Numbered from the stretch's first letter, positions 34,708 to 43,968 are shown. The stretch: 64,000 nucleotides of DNA from Bacteroidota bacterium (GCA_018669475.1 JABHCC010000010.1:1-64000); one strand, 5' to 3'. Notes: a model not told the origin generated them from the sequence alone. Made by a program: numbers and translations.

Positions 34708-36240
34708 ATGTTACTTTTGATCAAAAGAATCCACGTGGGCGTTATCGAAAAACAAGGTCTCCAGGGTACCATATTAACCTATGTGGGTGTAGCGATTGGC
34801 TTCGTTACCGCCGGTTTAATATTACCCAATTTGTTTGATCCGGAGCTGAACGGGGTACTCGATCTTCTTAACGCATGGGCTCTGGTTTTCGCAACTTTTG
34901 CAACATTAGGAATTAACAATGTAAGCAATCGCTTATTCCCCTATTTCAGAAATAAAGCCAATCACCATAATGGATACTTAGGCATTGTCTTCATTGTATT
35001 AGCGGGGGGATTGATTCTCACGACGGGTATCTATTTCATTATGAGGCCATTCATCGTAACAAAATCGCTTGAAGAAACTGATTTATTCGCAAATTATGCT
35101 GATCTCATTATTCCACTTGCTGTTTTTATAGCACTCTTCCTGGTAATAGATATTTATTATGCAGTTCTTTTCAAAGCTGTAAAAGGCATATTCTATAAAG
35201 AATTTCTGCAGCGTATCTTTATTCTTATTGCTATTGGAATCTATTTTGTCAAATTTATTGATTTCTCCGGATTTGTTCTGGCCTACCTGATAGCTTTATC
35301 CCTGCCAGGTATTCTGATCCTGGTAAGTCTCACCAGGGATAAAGAGCTTGTTTTCCATTATCCGAAAGGATTCATAAACAAACAGTTGGCAAGCTCAATA
35401 GTCAGCGTAGCACTTTTCGGTATTGTAGTCTCTTTTTCTAATATCCTCATCCAGAATATTGATAAAATAATGATTGGTTCAATTCTGGGAGTAGCTGCTA
35501 CCGGAGTATACGGCCGCTCGTTCTTTTACGGTACCCTTGTGGCAATTCCGCTCAGAGTATTATCGAAAATTTCTGCTGTAGTAGTTGCTCAGGCATGGAA
35601 AGACAATAAAATTGAAGAGATAAATCGTATTTACACTAAAAGCACAATCGATCAGTTGATTATTGGAGTTCTGGTTTTTATTGGATTATGGGCTAATATC
35701 CATAATATTCTTCACATTCTGCCGCCTGAATATGCCGATGGAAAGTGGGTGATCTTCTTTATCGGATTATCCAATTTATTTCTAATGGCTGCAGGAGTTA
35801 ACGGTGTAATAATCAGCACAAGTAAGTTCTATAAAATACTAACAGTTTTTGTGGCAATTTTTGGTGGATTGGTCATAATAAGCAACTTTATTTTCATCCA
35901 CTTGTTTGGAATTACAGGTGCGGCCATCGGCAGTGCTATTTCTGCATTCTGTTATGGGCTAATGCGTTATGGCTTTCTATGGCAGAAATTCAAAATGCAA
36001 CCATACTCATACCGACATCTTCTGATACTGGGAATTGGTGTATTAACCTTCTTCATATCGGGACTCATCCCAGACCTGAACCATGTGGATTACAAAACAC
36101 CCAGCCTCATTCTTGATATTATTGTCCGCTCGGGAGCAATGGCTATCGTATATACAAGTCTGATCTTTCTTTTCCGCCTGTCGCCTGATCTGGAAGGCTT
36201 TATTCGTAAATATTTTTATAAGTCAGAGCGAAAAACATAG
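34708..36240 (+). CDS. Polysaccharide flippase (MATE/Wzx-like)
   Basis: A 510-residue membrane protein with about 12-14 hydrophobic helices in the Wzx/oligosaccharide-flippase pattern. The start GVIEKQGLQGTILTYVGVAIGF is typical of the Bacteroidota group. It would move lipid-linked glycan units across the inner membrane. The nonulosonate genes begin 45 bp downstream, so it likely flips glycans carrying that sugar. An internal GTG near 34738 is an alternative start. Confidence 0.88.
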   Translation: MLLLIKRIHVGVIEKQGLQGTILTYVGVAIGFVTAGLILPNLFDPELNGVLDLLNAWALVFATFATLGINNVSNRLFPYFRNKANHHNGYLGIVFIVLAGGLILTTGIYFIMRPFIVTKSLEETDLFANYADLIIPLAVFIALFLVIDIYYAVLFKAVKGIFYKEFLQRIFILIAIGIYFVKFIDFSGFVLAYLIALSLPGILILVSLTRDKELVFHYPKGFINKQLASSIVSVALFGIVVSFSNILIQNIDKIMIGSILGVAATGVYGRSFFYGTLVAIPLRVLSKISAVVVAQAWKDNKIEEINRIYTKSTIDQLIIGVLVFIGLWANIHNILHILPPEYADGKWVIFFIGLSNLFLMAAGVNGVIISTSKFYKILTVFVAIFGGLVIISNFIFIHLFGITGAAIGSAISAFCYGLMRYGFLWQKFKMQPYSYRHLLILGIGVLTFFISGLIPDLNHVDYKTPSLILDIIVRSGAMAIVYTSLIFLFRLSPDLEGFIRKYFYKSERKT

Positions 36241-36258
36241 TATAAATAAGGGTAATTG

Positions 36259-36266
36259 TATATTTG
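36259..36266 (+). promoter_or_regulatory. -7 promoter element before neuD
   Basis: TATATTTG matches TAnnTTTG exactly, 20 bp upstream of the TTG start. Transcription would start near 36273. No -33 TTG is seen at the right distance. Confidence 0.45.
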
Positions 36267-36285
36267 TATTTAAACAGAAACCAAC

Positions 36286-36921
36286 TTGAAAGAACAAATC
36301 ATATTATTGGGTGGTGGCGGACATTGTAAATCATGCATTGATGTTATCGAAGAGGAAGGTAAATACACCATTGCCGGAATTCTCGACATGCCTGAAAATG
36401 TCGGACAGAAAATATCGGGATATCCATTTATTGGAATAGATGATGATCTTGACAAACTGGTAAGTCAATACAATAACTTCTTCATTACGGTTGGTCACAT
36501 TCAGTCTCCTGCAATCAGAATTAAACTATTTGAGAGATTAAGTGATTTAAAGGTCAATCTTCCTGTCATACAATCTCCTTATGCGGTGGTATCACGGCAT
36601 GCACAAATCGGCAGGGGCAGCATCATTATGCATCAGGCTGTTGTGAATACTGAAGCCAGGATTGGGGAAAATTGTATTATTAATACTGGTGCTTTAGTTG
36701 AGCATGAAAGCAAAGTTGGTTCTAACTGTCATATCTCTACCTATGCTATCCTGAACGGCCAGTGCAAGGTAGGTAGTGAATGTTTTATTGGAAGCAGAAC
36801 CGTTTTGGCAAACAACACTGAAGTAGTAAATTCTACTCTGGTTGCAGCCGGTTCGGTAGTTCTGCGTTCTCTGGAAAAAGCCGGAACTTATATTGGAAAT
36901 CCATTGCGCAAAATCAGATGA
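36286..36921 (+). CDS. neuD: NeuD/PglD-family sugar O/N-acetyltransferase
   Basis: A 211-residue enzyme with an N-terminal nucleotide-sugar-binding region (IILLGGGGHCKSCIDVIEEE) and a left-handed beta-helix of hexapeptide repeats (IGRGSIIMHQAVV, IGENCIINTGALVEH) with the catalytic histidine region. It uses a TTG start, chosen because the family begins right there and no ATG is available. NeuD proteins acetylate sialic-acid-type sugars or precursors. Its TGA lies at the first bases of leader repeat R5, which precedes neuB. Confidence 0.9.
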   Translation: MKEQIILLGGGGHCKSCIDVIEEEGKYTIAGILDMPENVGQKISGYPFIGIDDDLDKLVSQYNNFFITVGHIQSPAIRIKLFERLSDLKVNLPVIQSPYAVVSRHAQIGRGSIIMHQAVVNTEARIGENCIINTGALVEHESKVGSNCHISTYAILNGQCKVGSECFIGSRTVLANNTEVVNSTLVAAGSVVLRSLEKAGTYIGNPLRKIR

Positions 36922-37021
36922 ACCGAACATGACAAAAGGAAAAATATTTTAACACATACCAGGATGATTGTTTTTGTTATGCGAGCTCCATCCGGCAAAT
37001 AAAATTAAAAATTAAGGGATG
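36918..37021 (+). repeat. Leader repeat R5
   Basis: ATGAACCGAACATGACAAAA, TTTTTGTTATGCGAGCTC, CATCCGG, an A/T-rich loop and GGGATG at the neuB start. Five start-codon pairs (CATCC with GGATG) are kept. It is the only full copy in plus orientation and it follows its gene's direction, as all other copies do. Confidence 0.85.
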
Positions 37022-38017
37022 AATAAAGCAGTTTTTATAATAGCTGAAGCCGGAGTAAATCATAACGGAAGCATTGAACTGGCAAAAACTCTGATTGACA
37101 AGGCAGCTCTGGCTGGTGTTGATGCAGTAAAATTTCAGACTTTCAAAGCTGAAAAGCTCCTCACCCCACAAACCCCCAAAGCAGAATATCAGAAGAAAAC
37201 CTCGGGAGCAGGAACTCAGTTTGAAATGATCAAAAAGCTGGAGCTGGATCAGAAGGCTCATGAAATATTAAAGGATCATTGCCAACAAACAGGTCTGGAG
37301 TTTATGTCCACTCCTTTTGATCTTGATAGTATTGATCAGCTTGATGATTTAGGAGTAAAAAGATACAAGGTAGGCTCTGGAGATTTAACTAACCTGCCCT
37401 TATTGAGGCATATGGCAACAAAAGGGAAACCAATCATTCTTAGTACCGGGATGGCTGATATGAGAGAGATTGAAACAGTTGTCAATGAACTTTCTTGTTC
37501 GGGTTTTCCCATGGATTCTCTGGCTCTTTTACATGCCAATACAGAATATCCCACACCATATGAGGATGTTAACCTGCAATCCATGCTGAGTATAAAAGAA
37601 AAATTTGGCCTTAGAATTGGTTATTCTGATCATACAGCTGGTATTGAAGTGCCGGTAGCTGCTGTCGCCCTGGGAGCTGAAATTATTGAAAAGCATTTTA
37701 CACTTGACAGGGATATGGAAGGGCCTGATCACAAGGCTAGTCTGGAACCCGATGAGTTAAAAAACATGGTTACAGCTATTCGCCATATTGAGCAGGCATT
37801 GGGTGATGGTATTAAAAAACCTTCACCAAGTGAAACTCACAATATTGGAATAGCCCGTAAAAGTCTTGTCGCACTGGATAGCATCCGGGAGGGAGAAATT
37901 TTTACAGAGGAAAACATGGGCGTTAAAAGACCAGGAACTGGTATCAGCCCTTTGAAATGGGATCAATATATTGGCAGTAAAGCCAGCCGTGATTACCAAA
38001 AAGATGAACTGATATAA
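37019..38017 (+). CDS. neuB: N-acetylneuraminate / nonulosonate synthase
   Basis: A 332-residue synthase that condenses phosphoenolpyruvate with a six-carbon amino sugar to make a nine-carbon sialic-type acid. The NeuB barrel has AEAGVNHNGSIELAKTLID, KVGSGDLTNLPLL and HANTEYPTPYEDVN; the C-terminal SAF antifreeze-like domain begins around ARKSLVALDSI. It could act on ManNAc (sialic acid) or a diacetamido sugar (legionaminic acid); sequence alone does not separate these. Its stop overlaps the neuC start. Confidence 0.95.
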   Translation: MNKAVFIIAEAGVNHNGSIELAKTLIDKAALAGVDAVKFQTFKAEKLLTPQTPKAEYQKKTSGAGTQFEMIKKLELDQKAHEILKDHCQQTGLEFMSTPFDLDSIDQLDDLGVKRYKVGSGDLTNLPLLRHMATKGKPIILSTGMADMREIETVVNELSCSGFPMDSLALLHANTEYPTPYEDVNLQSMLSIKEKFGLRIGYSDHTAGIEVPVAAVALGAEIIEKHFTLDRDMEGPDHKASLEPDELKNMVTAIRHIEQALGDGIKKPSPSETHNIGIARKSLVALDSIREGEIFTEENMGVKRPGTGISPLKWDQYIGSKASRDYQKDELI

Positions 38018-39171
38018 TGAGGAAAATTTGTGTTATAACCACTACAAGGGCCGAATACGGACTTCTGTTCTGGCTGATGAAGGGCCTTTCAGCTGATCAG
38101 GAAGTGGGTTTTCAATTAGTCGTAACCGGGACACATTTGTCGGCTGATTTCGGATCAACAATTGACCAGATCAGGGAAGATGGCTTTCATATCGACAGGA
38201 GTTTTAATCTGGAAATGACTGACGATAGCCCTATTGGTATATCGCATAGTTTATCAGTTGCCCTTAAAGGTTTCTCAACAGCATTTTCTACTCTCAGTCC
38301 TGATATTATTGTGCTTCTCGGGGACCGTTTTGAACTATTAGGGGCTGCCTCTGCTGCACTCATCGCCAATATTCCTGTGGCTCATATTCATGGTGGAGAG
38401 TTGACTATGGGAGCAATTGATGATGCTGTTCGGCATTCAATCACAAAAATGTCGATGTGGCATTTTGTTTCTACAGAAGTATACAGACAAAGAGTGATAC
38501 AGCTGGGAGAAGAGCCTTCTCGTGTTTTTCATGTTGGAGGTATGGGCCAGGACAATATAAGGAAGCTCGATTTGATGACAAAAACAGAGATCCAGGATAA
38601 TCTGGGATTCAAATTTGCGCGTCACAATCTCCTGATCACTTACCATCCTGAAACTCTTGATCCTGAGGCAGGATTGAAACATTTTGAGGATCTGCTGTTT
38701 GCCCTCAATGAACTAACTGAAACCTTTCTTATTTTCACCCGGCCCAATGCAGATACTGGTCATCATGCTCTGAACACACTATTAGAAAACTTTGTTGATC
38801 AACATCCGGAGAATTCACGCTTATTTTCTTCTCTGGGCCAACTCCGCTATTTATCCGTGATGAAGCAGGTAGATGCAGTTGTAGGCAATTCCTCAAGTGG
38901 GATTATTGAAGCCCCCAGTCTCAAAACAGCAACAGTAAATGTTGGAGACCGGCAACTGGGTAGAATTGCTGCCGAATCAGTAATCCATGTTAAGGCCGAC
39001 AGAAATTCTTTGCAAAAAGCATTTAAGATATTATATTCCCCCTCGTTTCAGAAAAAATTACCGAAGATTATAAATCCATATGGAAACGGAGGCGCATCAG
39101 AGAAAATCCTAAAAATCCTCAAGAACATTAACTTTACAAACAAAAATCAAAAAAAATTCCACGATAATTAG
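38017..39171 (+). CDS. neuC: UDP-GlcNAc 2-epimerase, hydrolysing (NeuC/LegG type)
   Basis: A 384-residue enzyme of the UDP-GlcNAc 2-epimerase family. RAEYGLLFWLMKGL, LLGDRFELLGAASAAL, HIHGGELTMGAIDD and GNSSSGIIEAPS are NeuC signatures. It makes the ManNAc-type precursor for NeuB and releases UDP. The start overlaps the neuB stop by 1 bp. The C-terminal extension is Lys/Asn rich. Confidence 0.95.
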   Translation: MRKICVITTTRAEYGLLFWLMKGLSADQEVGFQLVVTGTHLSADFGSTIDQIREDGFHIDRSFNLEMTDDSPIGISHSLSVALKGFSTAFSTLSPDIIVLLGDRFELLGAASAALIANIPVAHIHGGELTMGAIDDAVRHSITKMSMWHFVSTEVYRQRVIQLGEEPSRVFHVGGMGQDNIRKLDLMTKTEIQDNLGFKFARHNLLITYHPETLDPEAGLKHFEDLLFALNELTETFLIFTRPNADTGHHALNTLLENFVDQHPENSRLFSSLGQLRYLSVMKQVDAVVGNSSSGIIEAPSLKTATVNVGDRQLGRIAAESVIHVKADRNSLQKAFKILYSPSFQKKLPKIINPYGNGGASEKILKILKNINFTNKNQKKFHDN

Positions 39172-39180
39172 GAAAAAGAG

Positions 39181-39293
39181 TCCATAGTCCGTGGTCGTTG
39201 GTCGTTGGTCAAAAAAAGAAATCTTACCTTATGCCCTATACCCTAATACTTAACCCTTAGTCATAAGCCCTAACCCTTACGCCCTTATCAAGC
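39181..39293. repeat. Two 7-bp periodic arrays (TCGTTGG and CCCTAAT types)
   Basis: At 39181-39210 the units TCCATAG, TCCGTGG, TCGTTGG, TCGTTGG follow in register. At 39227-39293 CCTTATG, CCCTATA, CCCTAAT, ACTTAAC, CCTTAGT, CATAAGC, CCTAACC, CTTACGC, CCTTATC keep the same 7-bp step. The array ends directly before the next ATG. Confidence 0.65.
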
Positions 39294-39294
39294 C

Positions 39295-40347
39295 ATGTAT
39301 AAAGTAAATGAAATAAAAATAAGCCCTGACACCAGCATCCGAAAAGCGCTCGAAATCATCGACTGGGGGGCAATGAAAATTGCCCTGATAACTGATGAAA
39401 ATGACAAGCTGATCGGAACGCTGACAGATGGAGATATCAGACGTGGCTTACTGCAGGGCATGGGCATGGAAGATCAAATAATAACAATATATAATCGTAC
39501 ACCTATAGTTTGTAGGATAACTGATCCCAAAGAGAAAGTAATTCAGACAGCTATCTCTCGCCGCATTTATCAGATTCCTCTAGTTAATGACAAAGGGCAG
39601 GTTGTTAAACTAGCTGAAATTGATCATCTTATCCGCAAGGAAAAACATCCTAACACCATTGTATTAATGGCTGGCGGAATGGGCAGGAGACTGTTGCCTC
39701 TAACTGAAAATACTCCCAAGCCGATGCTTCAGGTAGGTGGACGACCAATTCTTGAAACTTTGATCTCTCGCCTTCAGCAGCAAGGATTTTCAAATATTAT
39801 TATCTCAATAAATTATAAGGGAGAACAGATCAAAGAGTATTTTGAGGATGGAAGAAAATTTGGTGTTAGCATAACTTATCTTGAAGAGCATCAAAAAATG
39901 GGCACTGCCGGATCACTGGGATTATTGAAAACAACTCCAGGCGATCCGGTCATGGTTATGAATGGTGATATTCTAACGAATGTGAACTTTGAAAACCTTT
40001 TAGATTTTCATAATCAGGCTGGTGCAGCTGCAACTATGTGTATACGGGAATATGGTCTGGAAGTGCCGTATGGTGTTGTTCGCTTAAATCAGGATAATAT
40101 TATTGCAATCGAAGAAAAGCCTGTTCAGCAATTCTATGTTAATGCAGGAATCTACGTGCTAAATCCCTCTGTTATTAGTAACATCCCTAAAGATCAGCCT
40201 ATTGACATGACTCAAGTCTTCGAAAAACTGGTCAAATCGAATGCAATAACAGTATCTTTCCCAATACGTGAGTTCTGGATGGATATTGGAAAACTTGAAG
40301 ATTATAACAGGGCTAACAATGAATACTACAGAATTTTCAATGAGTAA
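39295..40347 (+). CDS. CBS-domain sugar nucleotidyltransferase (PtmE-like)
   Basis: A 350-residue protein. Residues 1-115 are a CBS pair (TLTDGDIRRGLLQG), and 120-350 are a nucleotidyltransferase with VLMAGGMGRRLLPLTENTPKPM and a late WMDIGKLEDY. The same domain order occurs in PtmE-type glucosamine-1-phosphate guanylyltransferases that start the GDP-sugar route to legionaminic acid. Its place between neuC and neuA supports such a role but the nucleotide used is not shown. The CBS pair may sense a nucleotide. Confidence 0.85.
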   Translation: MYKVNEIKISPDTSIRKALEIIDWGAMKIALITDENDKLIGTLTDGDIRRGLLQGMGMEDQIITIYNRTPIVCRITDPKEKVIQTAISRRIYQIPLVNDKGQVVKLAEIDHLIRKEKHPNTIVLMAGGMGRRLLPLTENTPKPMLQVGGRPILETLISRLQQQGFSNIIISINYKGEQIKEYFEDGRKFGVSITYLEEHQKMGTAGSLGLLKTTPGDPVMVMNGDILTNVNFENLLDFHNQAGAAATMCIREYGLEVPYGVVRLNQDNIIAIEEKPVQQFYVNAGIYVLNPSVISNIPKDQPIDMTQVFEKLVKSNAITVSFPIREFWMDIGKLEDYNRANNEYYRIFNE

Positions 40348-41056
40348 GCAAAACAGCTATATAGCCATCATTCCGGCCAGGGGTGGATCAAAGCGTTTAC
40401 CCGGTAAGAACCTTTTGAAAATTGCTGGTAAACCTTTAATTGCATGGACAATTGAAGCCGCTTTAAAATCTGATATGTTCGAGCAGGTTTATGTAAATAC
40501 CGACAGTGAAGACATTGTAAGAATAGCGAAACAATATGGTGCAGTTGTTCCTTTTTTACGTCCGCCTGAATTGGCTCAAGATCAAACGACCACGGTATCT
40601 GTTCTTGAAGACATGATACTCAGGTTAAGAGAGACCGGGGATTCAGAGCTAAGCCACTTAACTTTACTACAAGCAACTTCCCCTTTGCGTTCAGCTCAGG
40701 ACATCATAAAAGCCACAAATTTTCTCGAAAGCAATAAGGCTGATGCAGTTGTTTCGATTTGTCGAACCGAGCATTCCCCTCTTTGGAGCAATACTCTTCC
40801 CGAAAATGGCTCATTAGATAATTTTATCCCTGATAGCATTCTTAAAACCCGCTCCCAGGAATTACCTTCTTATTACAGACTCAACGGTGCAATATACATT
40901 TGCTCTATCCAGCGAATGATGGAAGAGAAAACTCTTTTCCTGTCATCGAACTGTTTTGGCTACATCATGAGTCGCAAAAACTCAATAGATATTGATGATG
41001 AAATTGATTTTGAACTGGCAGATATTTACTTACGTCGTTCAAAGGCATCGATGTAA
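40340..41056 (+). CDS. neuA: CMP-nonulosonate cytidylyltransferase
   Basis: A 238-residue enzyme that activates a sialic-type acid with CTP. IIPARGGSKRLPGKNLLKIAGKPLI is the NTP loop (given in parts: IIPARGGSKRLPGKN, then KIAGKPLI), with LLQATSPLR and DIDDEIDFELA. I chose the ATG at 40340, which overlaps the preceding stop by 8 bp; ATG 40319 would add seven residues. Its end overlaps the convergent transferase gene by 31 bp. Confidence 0.93.
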   Translation: MSKQNSYIAIIPARGGSKRLPGKNLLKIAGKPLIAWTIEAALKSDMFEQVYVNTDSEDIVRIAKQYGAVVPFLRPPELAQDQTTTVSVLEDMILRLRETGDSELSHLTLLQATSPLRSAQDIIKATNFLESNKADAVVSICRTEHSPLWSNTLPENGSLDNFIPDSILKTRSQELPSYYRLNGAIYICSIQRMMEEKTLFLSSNCFGYIMSRKNSIDIDDEIDFELADIYLRRSKASM

Positions 41057-41907
41057 GTTACTTTACTTGCATTAATAATCCGGCTTCCAATAGAATCAGC
41101 AAAATCACGAATCAGATGGTAAGACGAGAATGTTCTTGCCAGATCAAATATGTATTCATGTAATTTCGACTGAGTTAACAATTCAGGATGCTCCCTAAGA
41201 GTAGGAATTCCTTTCTTGTCTTTATCATAAAAATGTTTCTCAACGCTAATCAAACGATTCTCATCATCGATTCGGATGTTCTCAAGCCATGTATGGTCGG
41301 CTCCATAAATCTCGATGGTTTCTATTCTCATAACAAGAGCCAGGATCAGGCATCCAACAAGAACATTCTGAGGCTTAGGCATCCCCAGGTTATTTCGATA
41401 GGCCCAATGTCTGAAACCACGCAATCCCTCAACATTGGTGCGATTGAAAAAAACAAATTCAAAAGCTTTTCCCGATTCCACTAATGCCCGATGCATGGCA
41501 CTTCCTTTTCCTTCTCTCGGAAAATACAATGTCAAGGGCCAGGCAGTCTTCTCAATGAAACTGGCAATCAGATTATTCCGTATATCCAAAACTCTGGGAA
41601 TAGTCTTATCCATAAAAAAACCAATATCCAATAAAACATAATGTGAAGGTTTCAGCCTGGCATATTGATCTGATAGTACAAACTGGTTAACGGCCATAAG
41701 TTGTTTACCAATAAATTCCTCCGGATGGGAGTGCAGGCTATCATTCAGTGATGGGCCATTAGCCAGAATAAGCAAATGAGAACTCTTACTCTTACTGCGA
41801 GGAACCTGATTCCTGAATCGGAATCGGAACAGAATTCGCATAAGGCTGATACAAGTCTGGTATAAGGCTTCAAAAAAACGCTGAATCTTCAAAAGCGTAT
41901 AGAACAT
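41026..41907 (-). CDS. Candidate sialyltransferase (GT42/Cst-like) or DUF115-like protein
   Basis: A 293-residue protein. LLILANGPSLNDS (NGPSL at 50-54) and AVNQFVLSD (N74) match the order of the CMP-sialic-acid-binding motifs of Campylobacter Cst-type GT42 enzymes. NVLVGCLILALVMRIETIEIYGAD matches their second half (given in parts: NVLVGCLILAL, IETIEIYGAD). DUF115-type proteins share the NGPSL motif, so this is not decided. A basic, hydrophobic N-terminus may attach it to the membrane. Its position, convergent with and overlapping neuA, supports transfer of the activated nonulosonate. Confidence 0.5.
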   Translation of the reverse strand: MFYTLLKIQRFFEALYQTCISLMRILFRFRFRNQVPRSKSKSSHLLILANGPSLNDSLHSHPEEFIGKQLMAVNQFVLSDQYARLKPSHYVLLDIGFFMDKTIPRVLDIRNNLIASFIEKTAWPLTLYFPREGKGSAMHRALVESGKAFEFVFFNRTNVEGLRGFRHWAYRNNLGMPKPQNVLVGCLILALVMRIETIEIYGADHTWLENIRIDDENRLISVEKHFYDKDKKGIPTLREHPELLTQSKLHEYIFDLARTFSSYHLIRDFADSIGSRIINASKVTYIDAFERRK

Positions 41908-42002
41908 ATCCCGGATTTTTTACGAAAATAAACATTTGCTTTTGCAATACCACTCAAGCCAATAACTTTGCATACCAGAAATAGAAGATAAAATCTGTGA
42001 TC

Positions 42003-42758
42003 ATGAACCAGGAATACCCAAAAGTTTCAATTATTACTGTGGTTTATAATGCCGGGGCATTGTTAGAAAAAACAATTGCGAACGTTCTGGCTCAAAGCTA
42101 TGCCAATATTGAATATCTCATTATTGACGGAGCTTCAACTGACACCACGCTTGAAATCATCAGAAAATACGAAGACAAGATAGATTTCTGGAGCTCTGAA
42201 CCTGATACGGGACTTTATGATGCCATGAATAAGGGAATCAAAGCTGCAACAGGTGACTATGTTTGGTTTATAAATGCAGGTGATACAATTTATAAAACCA
42301 ATACATGTGAAAACATCTTTAAACCCTCACACAAATGGTCAGATATCTATTATGGAGATACGATGATTGTTGATGAGGCTTATCAGGAAATCGGATTGCG
42401 CCGCTTACGGCCACCTGGGCAGCTCACCTGGAAATCCTTTCAAAAAGGCATGCTGGTGTGCCATCAGTCAATACTTGTAAAACTTGAAATTGCTGACCTC
42501 TTTGATCTGAAATATAAGCATTCGGCTGATTTTGACTGGGTTATTAAGGCACTAAAAAAGACAAAAAGCATACGCAATACCCAACAAGTTCTATCGGCTT
42601 TTCTTGATGGCGGACAATCCAAACACAATATTAAAACCAGCCTGAAAGAGCGATTTGATTCCATGAAAAACCATTATGGCTTAATCATTTCAATTCTACA
42701 CCACATCCCAATCGCATTCAAATTCTTCTGGTTCTACCTTAGAAAGGGATGGTTTTGA
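42003..42758 (+). CDS. Glycosyltransferase family 2
   Basis: A 251-residue GT-A enzyme: VSIITVVYNAGALLEKTI at the start, YLIIDGASTDTTLEII, and WFINAGDTIY in the place of the DXD motif. A single C-terminal hydrophobic stretch may touch the membrane. It is the type of transferase used for cell-surface glycan side chains. I chose ATG 42003; an upstream GTG at 41997 is possible. It ends the polysaccharide cluster, before a heptad array. Confidence 0.88.
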   Translation: MNQEYPKVSIITVVYNAGALLEKTIANVLAQSYANIEYLIIDGASTDTTLEIIRKYEDKIDFWSSEPDTGLYDAMNKGIKAATGDYVWFINAGDTIYKTNTCENIFKPSHKWSDIYYGDTMIVDEAYQEIGLRRLRPPGQLTWKSFQKGMLVCHQSILVKLEIADLFDLKYKHSADFDWVIKALKKTKSIRNTQQVLSAFLDGGQSKHNIKTSLKERFDSMKNHYGLIISILHHIPIAFKFFWFYLRKGWF

Positions 42759-42784
42759 GAGGCGGGAGTCGGGGACAGGAAAGC

Positions 42785-42890
42785 GTGACGCCGTGGTGAC
42801 GCCTACCGTGACGCCGGAAAACGTGACGCCAGACTCTGGACTTTGGACCAATGACCAGGGACCAACGACCATTGACCCCGGACCATCGTC
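42785..42890. repeat. GTGACGCC copies followed by a 7-bp GACnnnn array
   Basis: GTGACGCC or its variants recur at 42785-42830 with 11-15 bp steps. From 42832 the units GACTCTG, GACTTTG, GACCAAT, GACCAGG, GACCAAC, GACCATT, GACCCCG, GACCATC run in perfect 7-bp register. The open frame through it (from 42793) is probably not translated; the lipoprotein starts at 42943. Confidence 0.7.
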
Positions 42891-42942
42891 CAATCTTTCC
42901 CATTTTAATTTATATATTTGGCTGAACAAAACTAAATCCGGT

Positions 42943-43968
42943 ATGAAGCTTTTTCGTCTTTCCCTGATTACCTTGGTTTTTGCTCTTGCATTGGCATCGT
43001 GCGAGGCAGAATTTGATCCTACAAACCCTGCCGGATCAACCCCTTATGTAATTGCAATTCTAAGTCCCAAAGACAGTGTACAATACGTTAGGATTCAGCG
43101 CAGTTATATTGCCAGGGAGAATGCATATAATCTTTCCAAAAATGCTGATTCTCTTTATTATAAACCTGAGGATTTACAAGTGTATTTTACCCGTTTTGAT
43201 ACACTTGATGGCAGCATCATGGATGTCATTGAACTGGAGCCAACTTATGAGATTCTTAAAGATACAGGCTCTTTTTCATCCAACGGACATTATTTATTCA
43301 AAACCAGTGAACCGATTTATGCTGAATTTGATTATGAGTTAAGTGTGAATTTCCCCGAGGAGGATAAAAGAATTACATCCCGGATCAATCCTTTGGGTGC
43401 CTGGAATTTAAAACATGCTTTTCATGGAGAAATAAGAAAAACCAAATACAACTGGTATCATCCGGAGGACATAAATTATTTCACTGATCTCACCCCAACC
43501 AAACACCAGCAGCTATCTCGCTTCTTATATACAGAAATGAGTGAAACTGATACAACAGAAAAGTACATTGAGTATATCCATGAGTACAATACTTTTGAAG
43601 AGTTAAATGAAAATTTTGAAGAGCAGAATTTTCTGGGTGATGATTTTCTTCTTCGATTTATTAACAGGGAAATTCCAGAAAAGGAAAACGTAAGACGAAT
43701 TGCCGTTGGAGTTGATTTCATGATTCATTTACCTGATTCTAACCTTCTTATGTATCAAACTGTTGGAGATCCTCAATCTTCATTCATGTATACTCCTGAG
43801 TATGATAACATCAGTAGGGGTGGTGTTGGATTATTTGCCAGCCGGTATAAACTAACACTTTTTGGTAAGGCCTTAAAACCAGATGAAATAGATTCTATCT
43901 CCCTGGGAAAATATACAAAGCATTTAAACTTTGCCGATTCGTGGGGTCATTTTCACGATGGACGTTAA
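42943..43968 (+). CDS. Lipoprotein of unknown function
   Basis: A 341-residue lipoprotein with LALASC (C20). I chose the ATG at 42943, right at the signal peptide; the longer frame would translate the heptad array. The body is rich in Tyr, Asp and Glu with ILSPKDSVQYVRIQRSY and alternating strand-like segments. It resembles the DUF4249-type surface lipoproteins in general layout, but I cannot confirm that. The FISUMP lipoprotein follows 33 bp downstream and may be cotranscribed. Confidence 0.75.
   Translation: MKLFRLSLITLVFALALASCEAEFDPTNPAGSTPYVIAILSPKDSVQYVRIQRSYIARENAYNLSKNADSLYYKPEDLQVYFTRFDTLDGSIMDVIELEPTYEILKDTGSFSSNGHYLFKTSEPIYAEFDYELSVNFPEEDKRITSRINPLGAWNLKHAFHGEIRKTKYNWYHPEDINYFTDLTPTKHQQLSRFLYTEMSETDTTEKYIEYIHEYNTFEELNENFEEQNFLGDDFLLRFINREIPEKENVRRIAVGVDFMIHLPDSNLLMYQTVGDPQSSFMYTPEYDNISRGGVGLFASRYKLTLFGKALKPDEIDSISLGKYTKHLNFADSWGHFHDGR

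Noticed and set aside
42793-42942. N-terminal extension of the lipoprotein at 42943
   Set aside because: The extension translates a 7-bp array, and a lipoprotein signal begins exactly at 42943.
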